A DNA stretch of 64,000 nucleotides from Amyelois transitella (GCF_032362555.1 NC_083506.1:12819501-12883500), one strand, 5' to 3'. Shown: positions 1 to 10,746, counted from the stretch's first letter. Translations and numbers: made by a program. Notes: generated by a model from the letters alone, not told the origin.

Positions 1-110
1 CCCATCGCGTAAAAGAAGAATCCCAAGTTTATAAGCCTATCCCTTAGTCACCTTTTACGATATCCATGGAAAACAGATGAGTGTTCCTGTTCTTTTTTTT
101 TTATTGGTGG
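1..110 (-). mobile_element. SINE-A, cut by window edge
   Basis: The 3' part lies outside the window. The 5' head has decayed (ttggtgg instead of the usual gtgccggg block). Confidence 0.8.
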
Positions 111-382
111 TAATTGTCACTGTTTATACCTATAATATTTATAAATCGTCAAAACAATGCGCATACCTTCTTTCCAGTAACGGTTAATGCAGCGGACGAG
201 TATGACAATAAAACAAGATATTCGCTACACTGTTCGTTAGACGGTTTCTTGACTTAGCGCAAATTTGTACGATCGTAAACGGTTATTGTCGAATTTTATG
301 ACGTAGGTGAGCTAAGACCGTAAACTGTATACAATGTATGAAATTGATATAAATTGTTGTGTGTACTTACTTAGGTACATAC

Positions 383-644
383 GTGCCGTGTGGTTCCCGG
401 CACCAATAGATAATAGAATGGGAGCACTCCATCTCGTTCCTATGGATGTCCTATAAGGCGACTAAGGGATGGGCTTATAAACTTGGGATTCTTCTTTTGG
501 CCGAATGGCTGGCAAAATGTCACTGTTCAAAAGTCAATTCTATAAATGAGCCAAATAACTAGACGTGGCCTATCAGTCTTTTCAAGACTGTTGGCTCTGT
601 CTACCCCACAAGGGATACAGACGTGACTATATGTATTTATGTAT
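383..644 (+). mobile_element. SINE-A, full length
   Basis: Head GTGCCGTGTGG to tail atgtatttatgta. It is diverged in the middle (tggccgaatggctggcaaa), so it is an old copy. Confidence 0.9.
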
Positions 645-649
645 GAACA

Positions 650-1013
650 TACTTCTTCCTCTTTAGTCCCGGTTGCAAGCTGACCTCTCTGGAGAAGCCC
701 CCGGGGTATGCCTTTAACCATAGATCCTGGGTTGGGTGAGTCAGCTTTAAACACGAAGCGAATCCCATCTGACCTCCGCAACTTTTGCAGGTAAACCTAA
801 CCAGTACTGGATCCATGGTAACACATCTAGTTGTCTGGATGTGCAGGTTTCCTCACGACGATTTCCCTCGCCGCAAGAGCATCGGTTAGTATTCAAACTA
901 ATGTACATAACTTTGAAAAGAGTCATTTGTATATAGCCGTGGTGGGATTTGAACCTGTGCCTTTCTGTGCATCACGCATTTTGACCGGGAACCTTACCGT
1001 TTCGACAACCGAC
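650..1013 (-). mobile_element. SINE-B, near full length
   Basis: The longest SINE-B here. The tRNA-like head is at the right end (decayed B box near 947-957). The body with the 'gaagcgaatcccatctgacc' block and the cttcttcctc 3' end are at the left. It follows a SINE-A copy directly. Confidence 0.75.
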
Positions 1014-1059
1014 GCTATACATCCTCTGTTTTGTTTTGTGTACATACTGTTTACATGCA

Positions 1060-1301
1060 CATGGTCACGTCTATTTCCCTTGCGGGGTAAACAGAGCCAA
1101 TAGTCTTGAAAAGTCTAAATGGCCACGTTCAGCTATTTGGCTTAATGATAGAATTGAGATTCAAATAGTGACAGGTTGCTAGCCCATCGCCTAAAAAAGA
1201 ATCCAAAGTTTGTAAGCCCCTTAGTCGCCTTTTACGACATCCATGGAAAAGAGATGGAGTGGTCCTATTCTTTTTTGTATTGGTGCCGGGAACCACACGG
1301 C
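1060..1301 (-). mobile_element. SINE-A, near full length
   Basis: Complete head at 1283-1301. The tail microsatellite is almost absent. Confidence 0.9.
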
Positions 1302-1482
1302 GTATATGTAATACTAAATATTTTATACTGACGTTGATGTTAACACTGTGGACAAACCTCTGTGGTTTTTATCAGTGTTCTTATATTATGTACTAGATAT
1401 ATTTAATTTTGATATATATGGTGAAATTAATTTAAAAAAAACCGGACGGTTTAAGAAGACTCATTTTGTCCTGACTAGAAAA

Positions 1483-1640
1483 AGCTCGGTGGTCGAATCG
1501 GTAAGATGCCTGGTTAAAATGCGTGCGACGCAAAAAGACATAGGTTCGAATCCCACACAAGCCAAGTACCAATGACTATTTTCGAAGTTATGTACATTAA
1601 TTTGAACACTAACCGATGCTCTTACAGTGACCGGGTGCTT
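1483..1640 (+). mobile_element. SINE-B, 5' head and part of body
   Basis: The tRNA-like head ggtggtcgaatcggtaag is followed by an intact B box (GGTTCGAATCC). The body is cut after the 'aaccgatgctcttac' block. The open frames crossing it are chance. Confidence 0.8.
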
Positions 1641-1868
1641 TTACTAACGACGCAAGATGAACTTCGTTCGACATATTGAATTTGTTGTCAATATGTACTT
1701 TTTCAAAACAAGTTCGCAATCTGAAATCTCTATCAAACTGAAATTGCCTTTTGAAACGGAATCCTAACAGGTATATTTGCGACTGCATACATAAACAACA
1801 AACCATGTTTTTTTGAGCTGCAGAGTTTAAACCTATGATATAATTTGACTATTTTTTTAAAGAAACGT

Positions 1869-1904
1869 ACATACATATAATCACTTCTATATCCCTTGCG
1901 GGGT
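1869..1904 (-). mobile_element. SINE-A, 3' end only
   Basis: Only the terminal hairpin region (cccttgcggggtag) remains. Confidence 0.6.
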
Positions 1905-2368
1905 AGGGGGTTTTTATATGAATGAATGAAACCCCAATATGTTCAATAACTAAACAGAAAATATTCCAACACGGCCATTGGCTATACCATATATTTGAGG
2001 AAAGTATTAAGAAGATTCCTATATTTAATTCGCTGGCAAATCAGCACTGCACAAAATACTCCTTTATTTTCTGATTCTCGGAATTTAAACAGAGCTGTGA
2101 ATCTGAGGTAGGTTTCAACACTCCAATGGCTTGCTCGTTGTTCGAAAATTGAAATTCCAACATACCAATGTTCAAGAGAAATAAAGAATGTACGTTTCCA
2201 TTTTTATTTTTTTTAAGGTACAGATATTTTTTTTAAAGTTGTACGAGTATTTATTCTACAGCAAAATGCAGGTCAATATTTTTGAAAAACGAACGTTCCG
2301 ATTTCAAAAAATTTAACCTGCATGTTTTTTGTGAAATGTTTTTAGGATTCTATTTCATGTATTGTTTA

Positions 2369-2560
2369 CTAGTTGACGCCCGCAACTCCGTTTGCCTGCT
2401 CATCAGGTTAAACAACTTTTGTCATGACGTCTTTTCAATAATTCGGATGATTTAGCTGGTCTATGATGGTTCTGCATTAGGTGTTTCATATCTTCGATTT
2501 TTATACGCCAACAGAAAATGCTCTTCAGGTTGAACAATTTTTGTTAAGACGTCATTTTGA
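2369..2560 (-). mobile_element. Helitron-like, degraded
   Basis: The left edge reads ctagttgacgcccgcaactccg, a decayed version of the Helitron 3' hairpin plus CTAG. The 5' TC end cannot be placed. An imperfect internal repeat (gttaaacaacttttgt / gttgaacaatttttgt) is visible. The adjoining 2041-2369 shows nothing recognisable. Confidence 0.4.
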
Positions 2561-2740
2561 TATTTCCTGAGTTGTTATGGTTCAATATCAGCTATACCTC
2601 TTACGAACGTCTTTCTGTTCCTTTCTATGCATTGTACTTACTAAATTGTAACTAAAACTAATATGTCCAGTTTTGTGTGGTATTCAACTATAACATCTCA
2701 CCTACTGTCCGCTATCCTATCAATTATATGTACAAACATA

Positions 2741-2874
2741 TATATGTATCTACATCCCTTGCGGGGCAGACAGAGCCGACAGTTTTGAAAATACTGATGC
2801 ACGTTCAGCTGTTTGGCGTACTGATAGAATTGAGATTCATATAAAGTGACAGGTTGGCTAGCCCGTCGCCTATA
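2741..2874 (-). mobile_element. SINE-A, 3' half
   Basis: Runs from the tail to the 'gcccgtcgcc' block, then stops. Confidence 0.75.
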
Positions 2875-2920
2875 CGAATAAATAATAATAATGAATAGTA
2901 AGTTAGTCAGTTATATTACG

Positions 2921-3036
2921 TACATAAATACATATGATCACGTCTTTATCTCTTACGGGGTAGACAGAGCCAACAGTCTTGAAAAGACTGATAGGCCACG
3001 TTCAGCTGTTTGGCTTAATGATAGAATTGAGATTCA
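2921..3036 (-). mobile_element. SINE-A, 3' third
   Basis: 5'-truncated after the 'gatagaattgagattca' block, as expected from incomplete reverse transcription. Confidence 0.8.
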
Positions 3037-3499
3037 GTTATAATATTTATTATTTTTACTTTATCACAATAATATCATATAAATATTTAATACCTATCTC
3101 TATCAAGAAACAACAAAAAATAACCAGAATATCTTTCCCCATTGGCATTTCACACAAAACAATTCAGAACCACGATTCGCGGCACAAAAACGCCGCTTTA
3201 CATTGAAAATCAATTAATGTCCGTTACTGATGGACATTTTGTATCCAACCGTGGTAGGTAATAATTTGAAAAACTTTTCTTTGGCAAGCGGAAGATGATG
3301 TTTTTGCGAAATAATAGCGATCTCTCAAAACAGAAATGGGACGGTTTAGTACAACGATTGACAGAAGCGAATCATTCAGTGAAAAAACTTTTTTCAATCT
3401 ATTATTCTCAATTATTTTTAGAATATTACCTTTTGAAAGTGATTTTTGTTCCACTGCGATTTGCTTTCTAATGTGTAAAATGTATTTAACTTTTTTTTT

Positions 3500-3698
3500 A
3501 ACAGTCTTGAAAAGACTGACTAACTATTTGGCTTCATGATAGAATTGAGATTCAAATAGTGACATGTTGCTAGCCCATCGCCTTAAAAAAAGAACCCCAA
3601 GTGTGTAAGCATATCCCTTAGTCGCCTTTTACGACATCCATGGGAAAGAGATGAAGTGGTCCTATTTTGTTTTCGTATTGGTGCCGGGAACCACATGG
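3500..3698 (-). mobile_element. SINE-A lacking the 3' end
   Basis: Starts abruptly at the internal cagtcttgaaaagactg hairpin next to a T-run. The terminal hairpin is missing. Confidence 0.8.
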
Positions 3699-3954
3699 AA
3701 AAGGAACGAAGCCCACAAAAATATCTTTAAACACGACATGCCGAGGACCAATCCCGGAACTCATGGTTCAATATCTCTGTTTGTTAAAATTATATACCAG
3801 CAACCAGTATCTCCTATTACTCTGTGGCTTAAGTCAATTATTACATGAGAAGTGAAAGGAGCAAAAATAAACATAACACAGAATTAACTACATCTGTCAC
3901 AAATTTAAATTTTAGCAAATTCGAAAGCCTTTATTCACCTCCAGCCCAGTATAT

Positions 3955-4153
3955 TTCAAAATTCAAAATTTTTATTCATTATTATAAAATACTTCATATC
4001 ACTTAATATTTGTCAAATCTTTTGGTTTCACAACATTGGTTGACTTCAAATAAATCAGTCAGTGCAGAAAAAGCGGTAACAAATTGCACTGCAGCATTTT
4101 TTCAACAACGTCAACTTCTTCAAAATTGCAAAACAAATTACACCATCATACCA
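3955..4153 (-). repeat. rep-E retroposon 3' end (variant 2)
   Basis: The left end is built of aattcaaaatt units (the element's tail). The body has the 'ggttgacttcaaataaat' and 'gcactgcagcatttt' blocks, shared with 24915-25135 and 47952-48195. Confidence 0.6.
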
Positions 4154-4372
4154 ATGTCTTTCTCCATAAGATTAATGTCTTTTTTCATTTCCCCTTAATT
4201 AGATAGAAATCTATTTTCGCGTAATTTTGACACTCAAATGTTTCCATCTAATGTCTCTCTCACTTCAAAAACTCGTTAGTTAACAAGGATACATATAATT
4301 GCAATATATGCTTTTAACATCATAAGAGCGACGCCTCGTTTTATTTTCACATACTTACATACATACGTAAAA

Positions 4373-4410
4373 TCACGCCTCTTTCCTGGAGGGGTAGGCA
4401 GAGCCTACAT
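4373..4410 (-). mobile_element. RTE-like LINE, 3' tail fragment
   Basis: About 38 bp of the LINE 3' end (aaaatcacgcctctttcctgg). It sits just left of the full-length copy, so the full element inserted beside an older tail. Confidence 0.75.
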
Positions 4411-4424
4411 TTTTTTTTACTTAC

Positions 4425-7400
4425 ATACATACATACATAAAATCACGCCTCTTTCCCGGAGGGGTAGGCAGAGACTACCTCTTTCCACTTGCCACGATCT
4501 CTGCATACTTCTTTCGCTTCGTCCACATTCATAACTCTCTTCATACAAGCTCGGCGGTTTCGGGTACTTTTGACCTGACCCTTTACCAGGACGTCCTTAA
4601 TTTGATCAAGATACGTTCGTCTAGGTCTTCCCACTCCGACCTTTCCCTCCACACTCTCCTTGTATATCTGCTTAGTCAACCTGCTTTCATTCATCCTCTC
4701 CACATGACCGAACCATCTTAACATACCCTTTTCTATTCCTGTAACTACATCTTCTTTCACATCACAACATTCCCTTATCACGCTGTTCCTTATCCTGTCA
4801 CTCAATTTCACACCCATCATACTCCTTAACGCTCTCATTTCCACTGCATTTATTCTGCTTTCATGCTTCTTTTGCCATACCCAACTTTCACTCCCATACA
4901 TTAATGTCGGGACCAACACGCCCCTGTGCACAGCCAGTCGAGCCTTTTTGGATAGTTTCTGACTGCTCATAAAGGCATGCAAAGCTCCATTCACCATGTT
5001 CCCCGCATTCACTCTCCTTTCAATATCACTATCATACTTGCCATCTGATGTAAACTTTGATCCTAGATATACAAACTCTTTCACTTGCTCCACTTTTTCT
5101 CCTCCAATCAAAATATTACATGCTGTCATTTCTTTCTCCATTTCAAAAACCAGTGTTTTAGTTTTACTTACGTTCACTTTCATTCCTTTCTCTTTTAAAG
5201 CTTCATGCATACAGTTTACCATCTCCTGTAACTCCTCCGCTGATGACGCCAGTATAACCTGATCGTCGGCATAGAGCAGACATTTGACGAGTAACTCATT
5301 CATCTTTAATCCACTTTTAGACTCTTTCAAATCTGTCAAACAGCTATCCATAAATAGGTTGAACAGCCACGGTGACGCAACACATCCTTGCCTAACGCCT
5401 TTCTCAATCTTAAACCACTCAGTGTGCGCTCCGTTTATCCTGACACAAGCACTCGAATCCTCATATAAGGATTTCAGTGCTCGTATTAAGAGACTGCTCA
5501 CCCCATGCATAGAAAGTGCTGACCACAATTCATTCCTCTCAACTCTGTCATAGGCCTTTTCCAGATCTACGAATGTGCAATAGACTTTTTGACTCTTGGC
5601 CAAAAACTTTTCGGCTATGCACCGCAAGGAAAAGACCTGATCAGTACATCCCATTCCCTTTCGAAATCCCGCTTGAGCATCCCATATTTTGTCATCAGTT
5701 TCATTCCTGACTCTATTAATCAATACCTTAGCATACAATTTGCCGACGACGCTAAGCAGGCTTATACCACGATAATTTTTGCAGTCCAGCTGTGACCCTT
5801 TTCCTTTGTAAAGTGGCACGATAACAGCCTTACACCAATCTTTTGGTACTCGGCCGCTTTTCCAACACAAATTGAAAAGGCAGTACAACTGACTAGCTAC
5901 TACGCCTTTTCCTGCTTTAAGCATCTCGACCGACACTCTATCACACCCAGCAGCCTTTCCCGCTTTCATACTCTTAAGTGCTTCCACAATTTCGAACATT
6001 TCAATTTCGCCTTCCATCTCATTCTCTTTTTCTTCGCTATAGCAGAAATCTTTCTTATTTCCTTCCTTTTTTTCAAATAAACTTTCAAAATAGTCCTTCC
6101 ATATCTTTAGTACACATTCTTCTCCTTTCACAACGCTACCATCCTGGCATCTGATCCTAGTCAGCTCTCTGGTTATAGTATTTCCTCGGGCTGACCTTAC
6201 GGATTTCCAGAATACTTTCAGATTTGACTGAAAGTCTTCTGATAGCCTTTTATCAAAATCCTCTTTATACTCTTCTTTCTTTCTAATCACAGCTTTCTTA
6301 ACCAAATCTTTCATTTTCTTATATTCCTTACGTGCTTCATTCACATCTTCATCTATAACCTCTTGCATTCTTAAGTTAGCTTTTGCTGCTAACAAATCCA
6401 GCCATGCTTTCTTCTTTAATCGCACAAGTTCTTGCACATCTTTACTCATCCACGCATTTTTGTGATTTTTTCCTTTCCTTCTTCTACTTACACCACACAC
6501 TTCAACAGCTACTTTCACAATTCTTTCTTTAAATTCCTTCCATCCATCTTCAATATCGCTCATTTCCTCTAAATCTTCAAATTCATCCTTCAGTCTATTA
6601 ATATACTTCTTACCTACATCCATATCTTGCAAATTTTCTACTTTTACTCTTTCCAAAGCGCTGGTTTGCTCCCTTACCCTGTGCCGCCAGCGATTGAAGA
6701 TACCCCTTATCCGGGATATCACCAGTAAATGGTCCGAGTCAATGCCAGCACCGCGATATGCACGGGTATCCAGCACTTTGTTCTTCAATCTTTCATCTAC
6801 AATCACAAAGTCTATCATACTTTTTAAAATACCTTCCACTCTTGTGTAGGTGTGGATCTCTTTATGTTGAAACATTGAGTTCGACACAAAAAGATCCCAC
6901 TCTAGACAAATTTCTAATACACTTCTTCCATTATCATTCACCCTTTCGTCACCAAACGCACCAAGCACCTTTTCATATCCATCACGCTTTACACCCACCC
7001 ATCCATTAAAATCACCTAACATAATAATCTTCTCATTTGGCTTGGTAACTTTCAATACTTCTCTTACACTATTCCAGAACTCCTCGTTTTCGCTTTTTGC
7101 TGATGTTGTACCCCTCGAACCCACATCCCAAGGTGCATAAACACCTAGAACGAAGATCCGAGTGATTCCAACTTTCAGCCTAATCCATAGAAGACGAGGG
7201 CTGACACACTCATACTCATTCACGCACTCAGCCATTCGTGCAGAAAGAATTAGACCGACCCCTTGACAGCCTCGGCTGGTACTGGAAATTCCAGACCAAT
7301 ACGCCGTGTAAGGGCCGTGCTGCGTCGCGTCGCATCCTTTCCGCTTCGTTTCATTCACGCACAACACATCCAAACGTCTTTCATCCATCATCTGGCATAC

Positions 7401-7643
7401 TTCCTCAATCTTATCCTTCATTCCTCCTCTTACATTCATCGTCGCAAAGCGGCTTTCAGCAGACCGCATACCGCTCCCGCCGGGAACGAGACGTGATGGG
7501 GTGCGGACACCATCGCCGCCATCTAGGTGCTCTTTCAAAAAATTTGCATCCATGCGATTCCCACGAGACGCTAGGGAAAAATTTTGTCCGCCCCAGCAGA
7601 ATTTTTTTTACTTCATACGCATTAATCACGCTCTTCGGTTAAG
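4425..7643 (-). mobile_element. Full-length RTE-like LINE
   Basis: The element is about 3.2 kb. The 3' end at the low coordinate carries (CATA)n; the ORF stop is about 18 nt from the end. A candidate 11 bp target-site duplication with one mismatch flanks it: tttttacttac (4414-4424) and tttttagttac (7644-7654). That leaves a 5' UTR of about 90 nt with a 4-codon upstream ORF. A very short 3' UTR made of tandem tetramers is a known RTE-clade trait. Many 5'-truncated relatives lie in this window. Confidence 0.85.
4443..7553 (-). CDS. LINE ORF: AP endonuclease plus reverse transcriptase
   Basis: The product is 1036 residues without stop or frameshift. The N-terminal AP endonuclease domain (about 36-285) shows NETK at 67-70, GDFN at 180-183 and SDH at 273-275. 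A charged linker follows (290-500). The reverse transcriptase has NYRGISL at 593-599, the catalytic-Asp segment DLEKAYD from 663, GVRQG at 719-723 and the YADD box at 761-764. The C-terminal region has LRWFGHVERM at 945-954. In the family this protein nicks target DNA and primes cDNA synthesis from its own 3' end. Domain order, single ORF and length fit the RTE/BovB group, of which animal genes labelled craniofacial-development-protein-2-like are relatives; the exact clade is inferred. All catalytic residues checked are present, so this copy could be active. The last codons overlap the 3' end shared with SINE-A. Confidence 0.92.
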   Translation of the reverse strand: MDANFLKEHLDGGDGVRTPSRLVPGGSGMRSAESRFATMNVRGGMKDKIEEVCQMMDERRLDVLCVNETKRKGCDATQHGPYTAYWSGISSTSRGCQGVGLILSARMAECVNEYECVSPRLLWIRLKVGITRIFVLGVYAPWDVGSRGTTSAKSENEEFWNSVREVLKVTKPNEKIIMLGDFNGWVGVKRDGYEKVLGAFGDERVNDNGRSVLEICLEWDLFVSNSMFQHKEIHTYTRVEGILKSMIDFVIVDERLKNKVLDTRAYRGAGIDSDHLLVISRIRGIFNRWRHRVREQTSALERVKVENLQDMDVGKKYINRLKDEFEDLEEMSDIEDGWKEFKERIVKVAVEVCGVSRRRKGKNHKNAWMSKDVQELVRLKKKAWLDLLAAKANLRMQEVIDEDVNEARKEYKKMKDLVKKAVIRKKEEYKEDFDKRLSEDFQSNLKVFWKSVRSARGNTITRELTRIRCQDGSVVKGEECVLKIWKDYFESLFEKKEGNKKDFCYSEEKENEMEGEIEMFEIVEALKSMKAGKAAGCDRVSVEMLKAGKGVVASQLYCLFNLCWKSGRVPKDWCKAVIVPLYKGKGSQLDCKNYRGISLLSVVGKLYAKVLINRVRNETDDKIWDAQAGFRKGMGCTDQVFSLRCIAEKFLAKSQKVYCTFVDLEKAYDRVERNELWSALSMHGVSSLLIRALKSLYEDSSACVRINGAHTEWFKIEKGVRQGCVASPWLFNLFMDSCLTDLKESKSGLKMNELLVKCLLYADDQVILASSAEELQEMVNCMHEALKEKGMKVNVSKTKTLVFEMEKEMTACNILIGGEKVEQVKEFVYLGSKFTSDGKYDSDIERRVNAGNMVNGALHAFMSSQKLSKKARLAVHRGVLVPTLMYGSESWVWQKKHESRINAVEMRALRSMMGVKLSDRIRNSVIRECCDVKEDVVTGIEKGMLRWFGHVERMNESRLTKQIYKESVEGKVGVGRPRRTYLDQIKDVLVKGQVKSTRNRRACMKRVMNVDEAKEVCRDRGKWKEVVSAYPSGKEA

Positions 7644-7957
7644 TTTTTAGTTACAATTCTACAATTTCTTTAATTTTATTCGAAAGAGCTGTAAATCGAA
7701 AGTGTTTGCTAATAGATCGGGCCCACCGCGGGTTTAATTGGAAATGTCAGTTTGAAAGGTGCGCGCCATCCCCCAAACCCGTAACTGATAATTACGGGAT
7801 AGGATCAGCCCGATATGACGTTTTCCAATTAATAAAATGTACCTTTGATTTTCGAAATCGCATAATTAATTTTGCCGGTGAACGCGGAATGATATTACGA
7901 GTAAGTCGGGATTCGGGAACTAATGCGCGTAAACATTTGTTTAGTTTATATATTATA

Positions 7958-8232
7958 TCAATACTAATATTATAAAGCTGAAGAGTTTGTTTGTTTGTTT
8001 GAACGCCCAAATTTTAGGAACTACTGGTTCGAATTGAAAAATTCGTTTTGCGTTGAATAGTACATTTATCGAGGAAGGCTTTAGGCTACATAACATCACG
8101 CTGCAACTATAAGAAGTAAAGAAATAATGGAAAGTTTGAAAAAAAAACGGGGAAAATTATTCATCTTTGATTAATCCTTCAATGATGCCCAAAATAATTA
8201 TTCCACGCGGACGAAGTTGCGGGCACAGCTAG
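7958..8232 (+). mobile_element. Helitron-like, Hel-a
   Basis: 5' TCaatactaatattataaag; 3' hairpin cgcggacgaagttgcg followed by gggcacagCTAG. The base after CTAG is C rather than T. About 275 bp, non-autonomous. Confidence 0.8.
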
Positions 8233-8975
8233 CACATAATACACAGATATAAACCTAGTGTAATGTTAAAAATATATGTTTACATAGATATATTATTATT
8301 GTTTTGTTTATTCTTTTTTGTATATGACATCTGTGTACCCTAAAAGGAGGCAAGATGAGGTTCTAATGAGATGCACGCAAGCTCAAATAAAACATTCAAA
8401 CTTTTACAAACAAACAATTTTACAGCAATATATTTATTTATGTATACGTAAAACGTACAACAGGTGGACTTCATGCCACAAGGCATTCTCTGCCAGTCGA
8501 ACCTTTGGACCAGACTGAGATGGATAAAAGAGAGAAAAATAAAAACTGTAATAAATAAATACATAAAAAACAAACAAACTTAAGCTACTAAATAAATCCA
8601 TGCAGAATCACGGGGAAACCATTATTTTTGTATTCGGTCCGCCATCTTTATTTTTTTTTTGTGCAATAAAAACGAAAAAAAATAAAAAATAAAACACGTT
8701 TCTAAAAATACACTCAGTCACATCAGTGGTAAGTATTTGCAAATGTGAAAATTATCCCGTAATTGCTATGACAAATTTACTCAGACCCACTTACCAATGG
8801 TCACGCTGGAGGTTACTAAATCTTTAGAGCGCTTGTAGACGTCCGTTTTTTTCACCGGATAACGGACCGTGAATAAACGGCTATCCTTGTATACATATTT
8901 TTTTTACCGGATGGATGGACTGCCGTCTATATGCGTTAGTTTTGAACTGGTAGTCAGAGATTACACACGTGTGAA

Positions 8976-9161
8976 ATGTCGAATAATAAGAAAAAAAAAC
9001 TCGTATTGGCCTACTATTTGTACAAGAAGAAACAAAAAGAAATAGAAAAACGTAAAAGGTCATCGTGGGTGCATCCTATATTATTGGAAAGGGAAAAATA
9101 TGGTGCATTTCAAACTCCATTAGGGTTCCACATTAAAGTCTCAGCGGTGGTGAACGGTTAA
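8976..9161 (+). pseudogene. Harbinger/ALP1-like transposase, 5' fragment
   Basis: A 61-codon frame begins with a Lys-rich stretch and then reads SSWVHPILLEREKYGAFQT. The W-V-H-P ... R ... G-A/E-F pattern is typical of the N-terminus of PIF/Harbinger transposases and the domesticated HARBI1/ALP1-like proteins. After that the frame reads unrelated residues and stops, and no DDE domain follows. It is best read as a deletion derivative of a Harbinger element or a dead gene copy. Possible weak inverted ends (ccgtttttttcaccgg near 8845, ggtggtgaacgg near 9149) were not confirmed. Confidence 0.5.
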
Positions 9162-9228
9162 GATGTCCGAATGAAGATTTTTTTGAGTTACGTACACAAG
9201 TTCGATTACAAACTAATGCTCTTACTCT

Positions 9229-9467
9229 CATACATATTATCACGTCTATATCCCTTGCGGGGTAGACAGAGCCAACAGTCTTCAAAAGACTGATAGGCCC
9301 CGTTCAGCTATTTGGCTTTGAGATTTAAATAGTGACAGGTTGCTAGCCCATCGCCTAAAAGGAGAATTTCTAATTTATAAGACTATCCCTTAGTCGCCTT
9401 TTATGACATTCATGGAACAGATGTGGAGTGATCCTATTTTTTTTTTATTGGTGCCAGGAACCACACA
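9229..9467 (-). mobile_element. SINE-A, near full length
   Basis: Lacks about 10 bp in the 'ggcttaatgatagaattgag' block. The head ends ccacacac instead of ccacacggc. Confidence 0.85.
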
Positions 9468-9511
9468 CCAATTCTCTTGCGATGAGAAAAAACGTCACAA
9501 GAAAAAAAATT

Positions 9512-9567
9512 GCACATTGCACATTTAGGCAGCTGCATGTATATCCATGATCCAATATGGGTTAGGT
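9512..9567 (+). mobile_element. SINE-B, body fragment
   Basis: Matches the 'gcacattcaggcaactggatgt...ccatgatccaatatggg' block of other SINE-B copies only. Confidence 0.55.
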
Positions 9568-9600
9568 TTCCCAACAAATATTGTATGAAAAAAAAAAATC

Positions 9601-9862
9601 TACATACATACATACATATGGTCACGTCTATATCCCTTGCGGGGTAGACAGAGCCAACAGTCTTGCAAAGACTGAATGGCCACGTTCAGCTATTTGGCTA
9701 AATGATAGAATTGAGATTCAAGTAGAGACAGGTCGCTAGCCCATCGCCTAAAAAAGAATCCCAAGTTGGTAAGCCTATCCCTTAGTCGCCTTTTACGACA
9801 TCCATGGGAAAGAGATTGAGTGGTCCTATTCTTTTTTGTATTGGTGCCGGGAACCACACGGC
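9601..9862 (-). mobile_element. SINE-A, full length
   Basis: (CATA)n tail at the left and intact head at the right. Both internal hairpins are recognisable. Confidence 0.92.
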
Positions 9863-9971
9863 AAAAAATAATCTGACATACTTAATCTGGTCTATCTGGA
9901 CCGTGGTCGAAGAAGGATGCATCCTTATCATCATTAGGTCTTTCTCTCTACAAACTTTTTACTTACTTCTT

Positions 9972-10052
9972 ATTCTATCATTAAGCGAAATAGCTGAACG
10001 TGGCCATTCGGTCTTTTCAAGAATGTTGGCTCTATCTACCCCGCTAGGGTAG
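9972..10052 (+). mobile_element. SINE-A, 3' fragment
   Basis: 5'-truncated at the 'tctatcattaagc' block. The terminal hairpin is broken (ccgctagggtag). Confidence 0.7.
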
Positions 10053-10445
10053 GTAACTACTTACAGGAGGATGATTCTCGGTTAACGATTAGTCTTTAAA
10101 ATAACTAAAAGAAATAAACAAATATACAAAGTCATCATAAATATGTATGTAAATACATACGGTTCACTTGGAACAGGCAAGTATTTCAAATTGAAAACCC
10201 TCGTTTTAATAAATAAAAAAAAAAACGTTGGTAACCGTGATAATTGGAATGATTTGGCAATTTAGCGGTCCCGCACAAGAGATATTCCAATTCATAAGTC
10301 TAAGGCGATAGACTGGTAATACAATACAATACAATAACTCTTTGTTCGCCACAAAAAATTACAGAAAATCCACAATCATGTGTTAGATCTTAGAAGGAAA
10401 ATTAGAGCTTAACACTTAAAACTTCCAGGTAATAGAGCTAGAATA

Positions 10446-10531
10446 AGAGTTGACTAAGGGATAGGCTTCCCTTTGTCAGCTCTTACGACATCCATGTGGA
10501 ATGAGATAAATTGGTCCTATTCTTTATTAAA
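10446..10531. mobile_element. SINE-A, rearranged fragments
   Basis: A short plus-oriented piece (gactaagggatagg) is fused to a minus-oriented head half (cgacatccatg...ggtcctattcttt). This is a small inversion junction. Confidence 0.55.
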
Positions 10532-10556
10532 TAGAAAATATTTTTTTTTATTAGAA

Positions 10557-10746
10557 TATATTTATTTTTATATTTGGTTACAAAGTATCACTTATTGGTG
10601 TCACATAACTTTAAATTATTTCTACTACCAAAGCGCATGTGTCAAAGAAGCGGCGGAACAAACTACACTGCAACATTTTCATCGAACGTCAATTTACAAA
10701 TAAAGTCTCTCAAATCTAAATCATCGATGAATGCACATTGTCTACA
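10557..10746 (-). repeat. rep-E retroposon 3' end
   Basis: Contains the hallmark 'ccaaagcgcatgtgt' and 'gaagcggcggaacaaac' blocks. The tail side is at the left. Confidence 0.6.

Noticed and set aside
527..1103. Short frames at 0.5-1.1 kb
   Set aside because: They run across SINE-A/SINE-B boundaries and have no independent support.
4996..7642. Plus-strand frames opposite the LINE
   Set aside because: Antisense shadows of a well-supported reverse transcriptase ORF.
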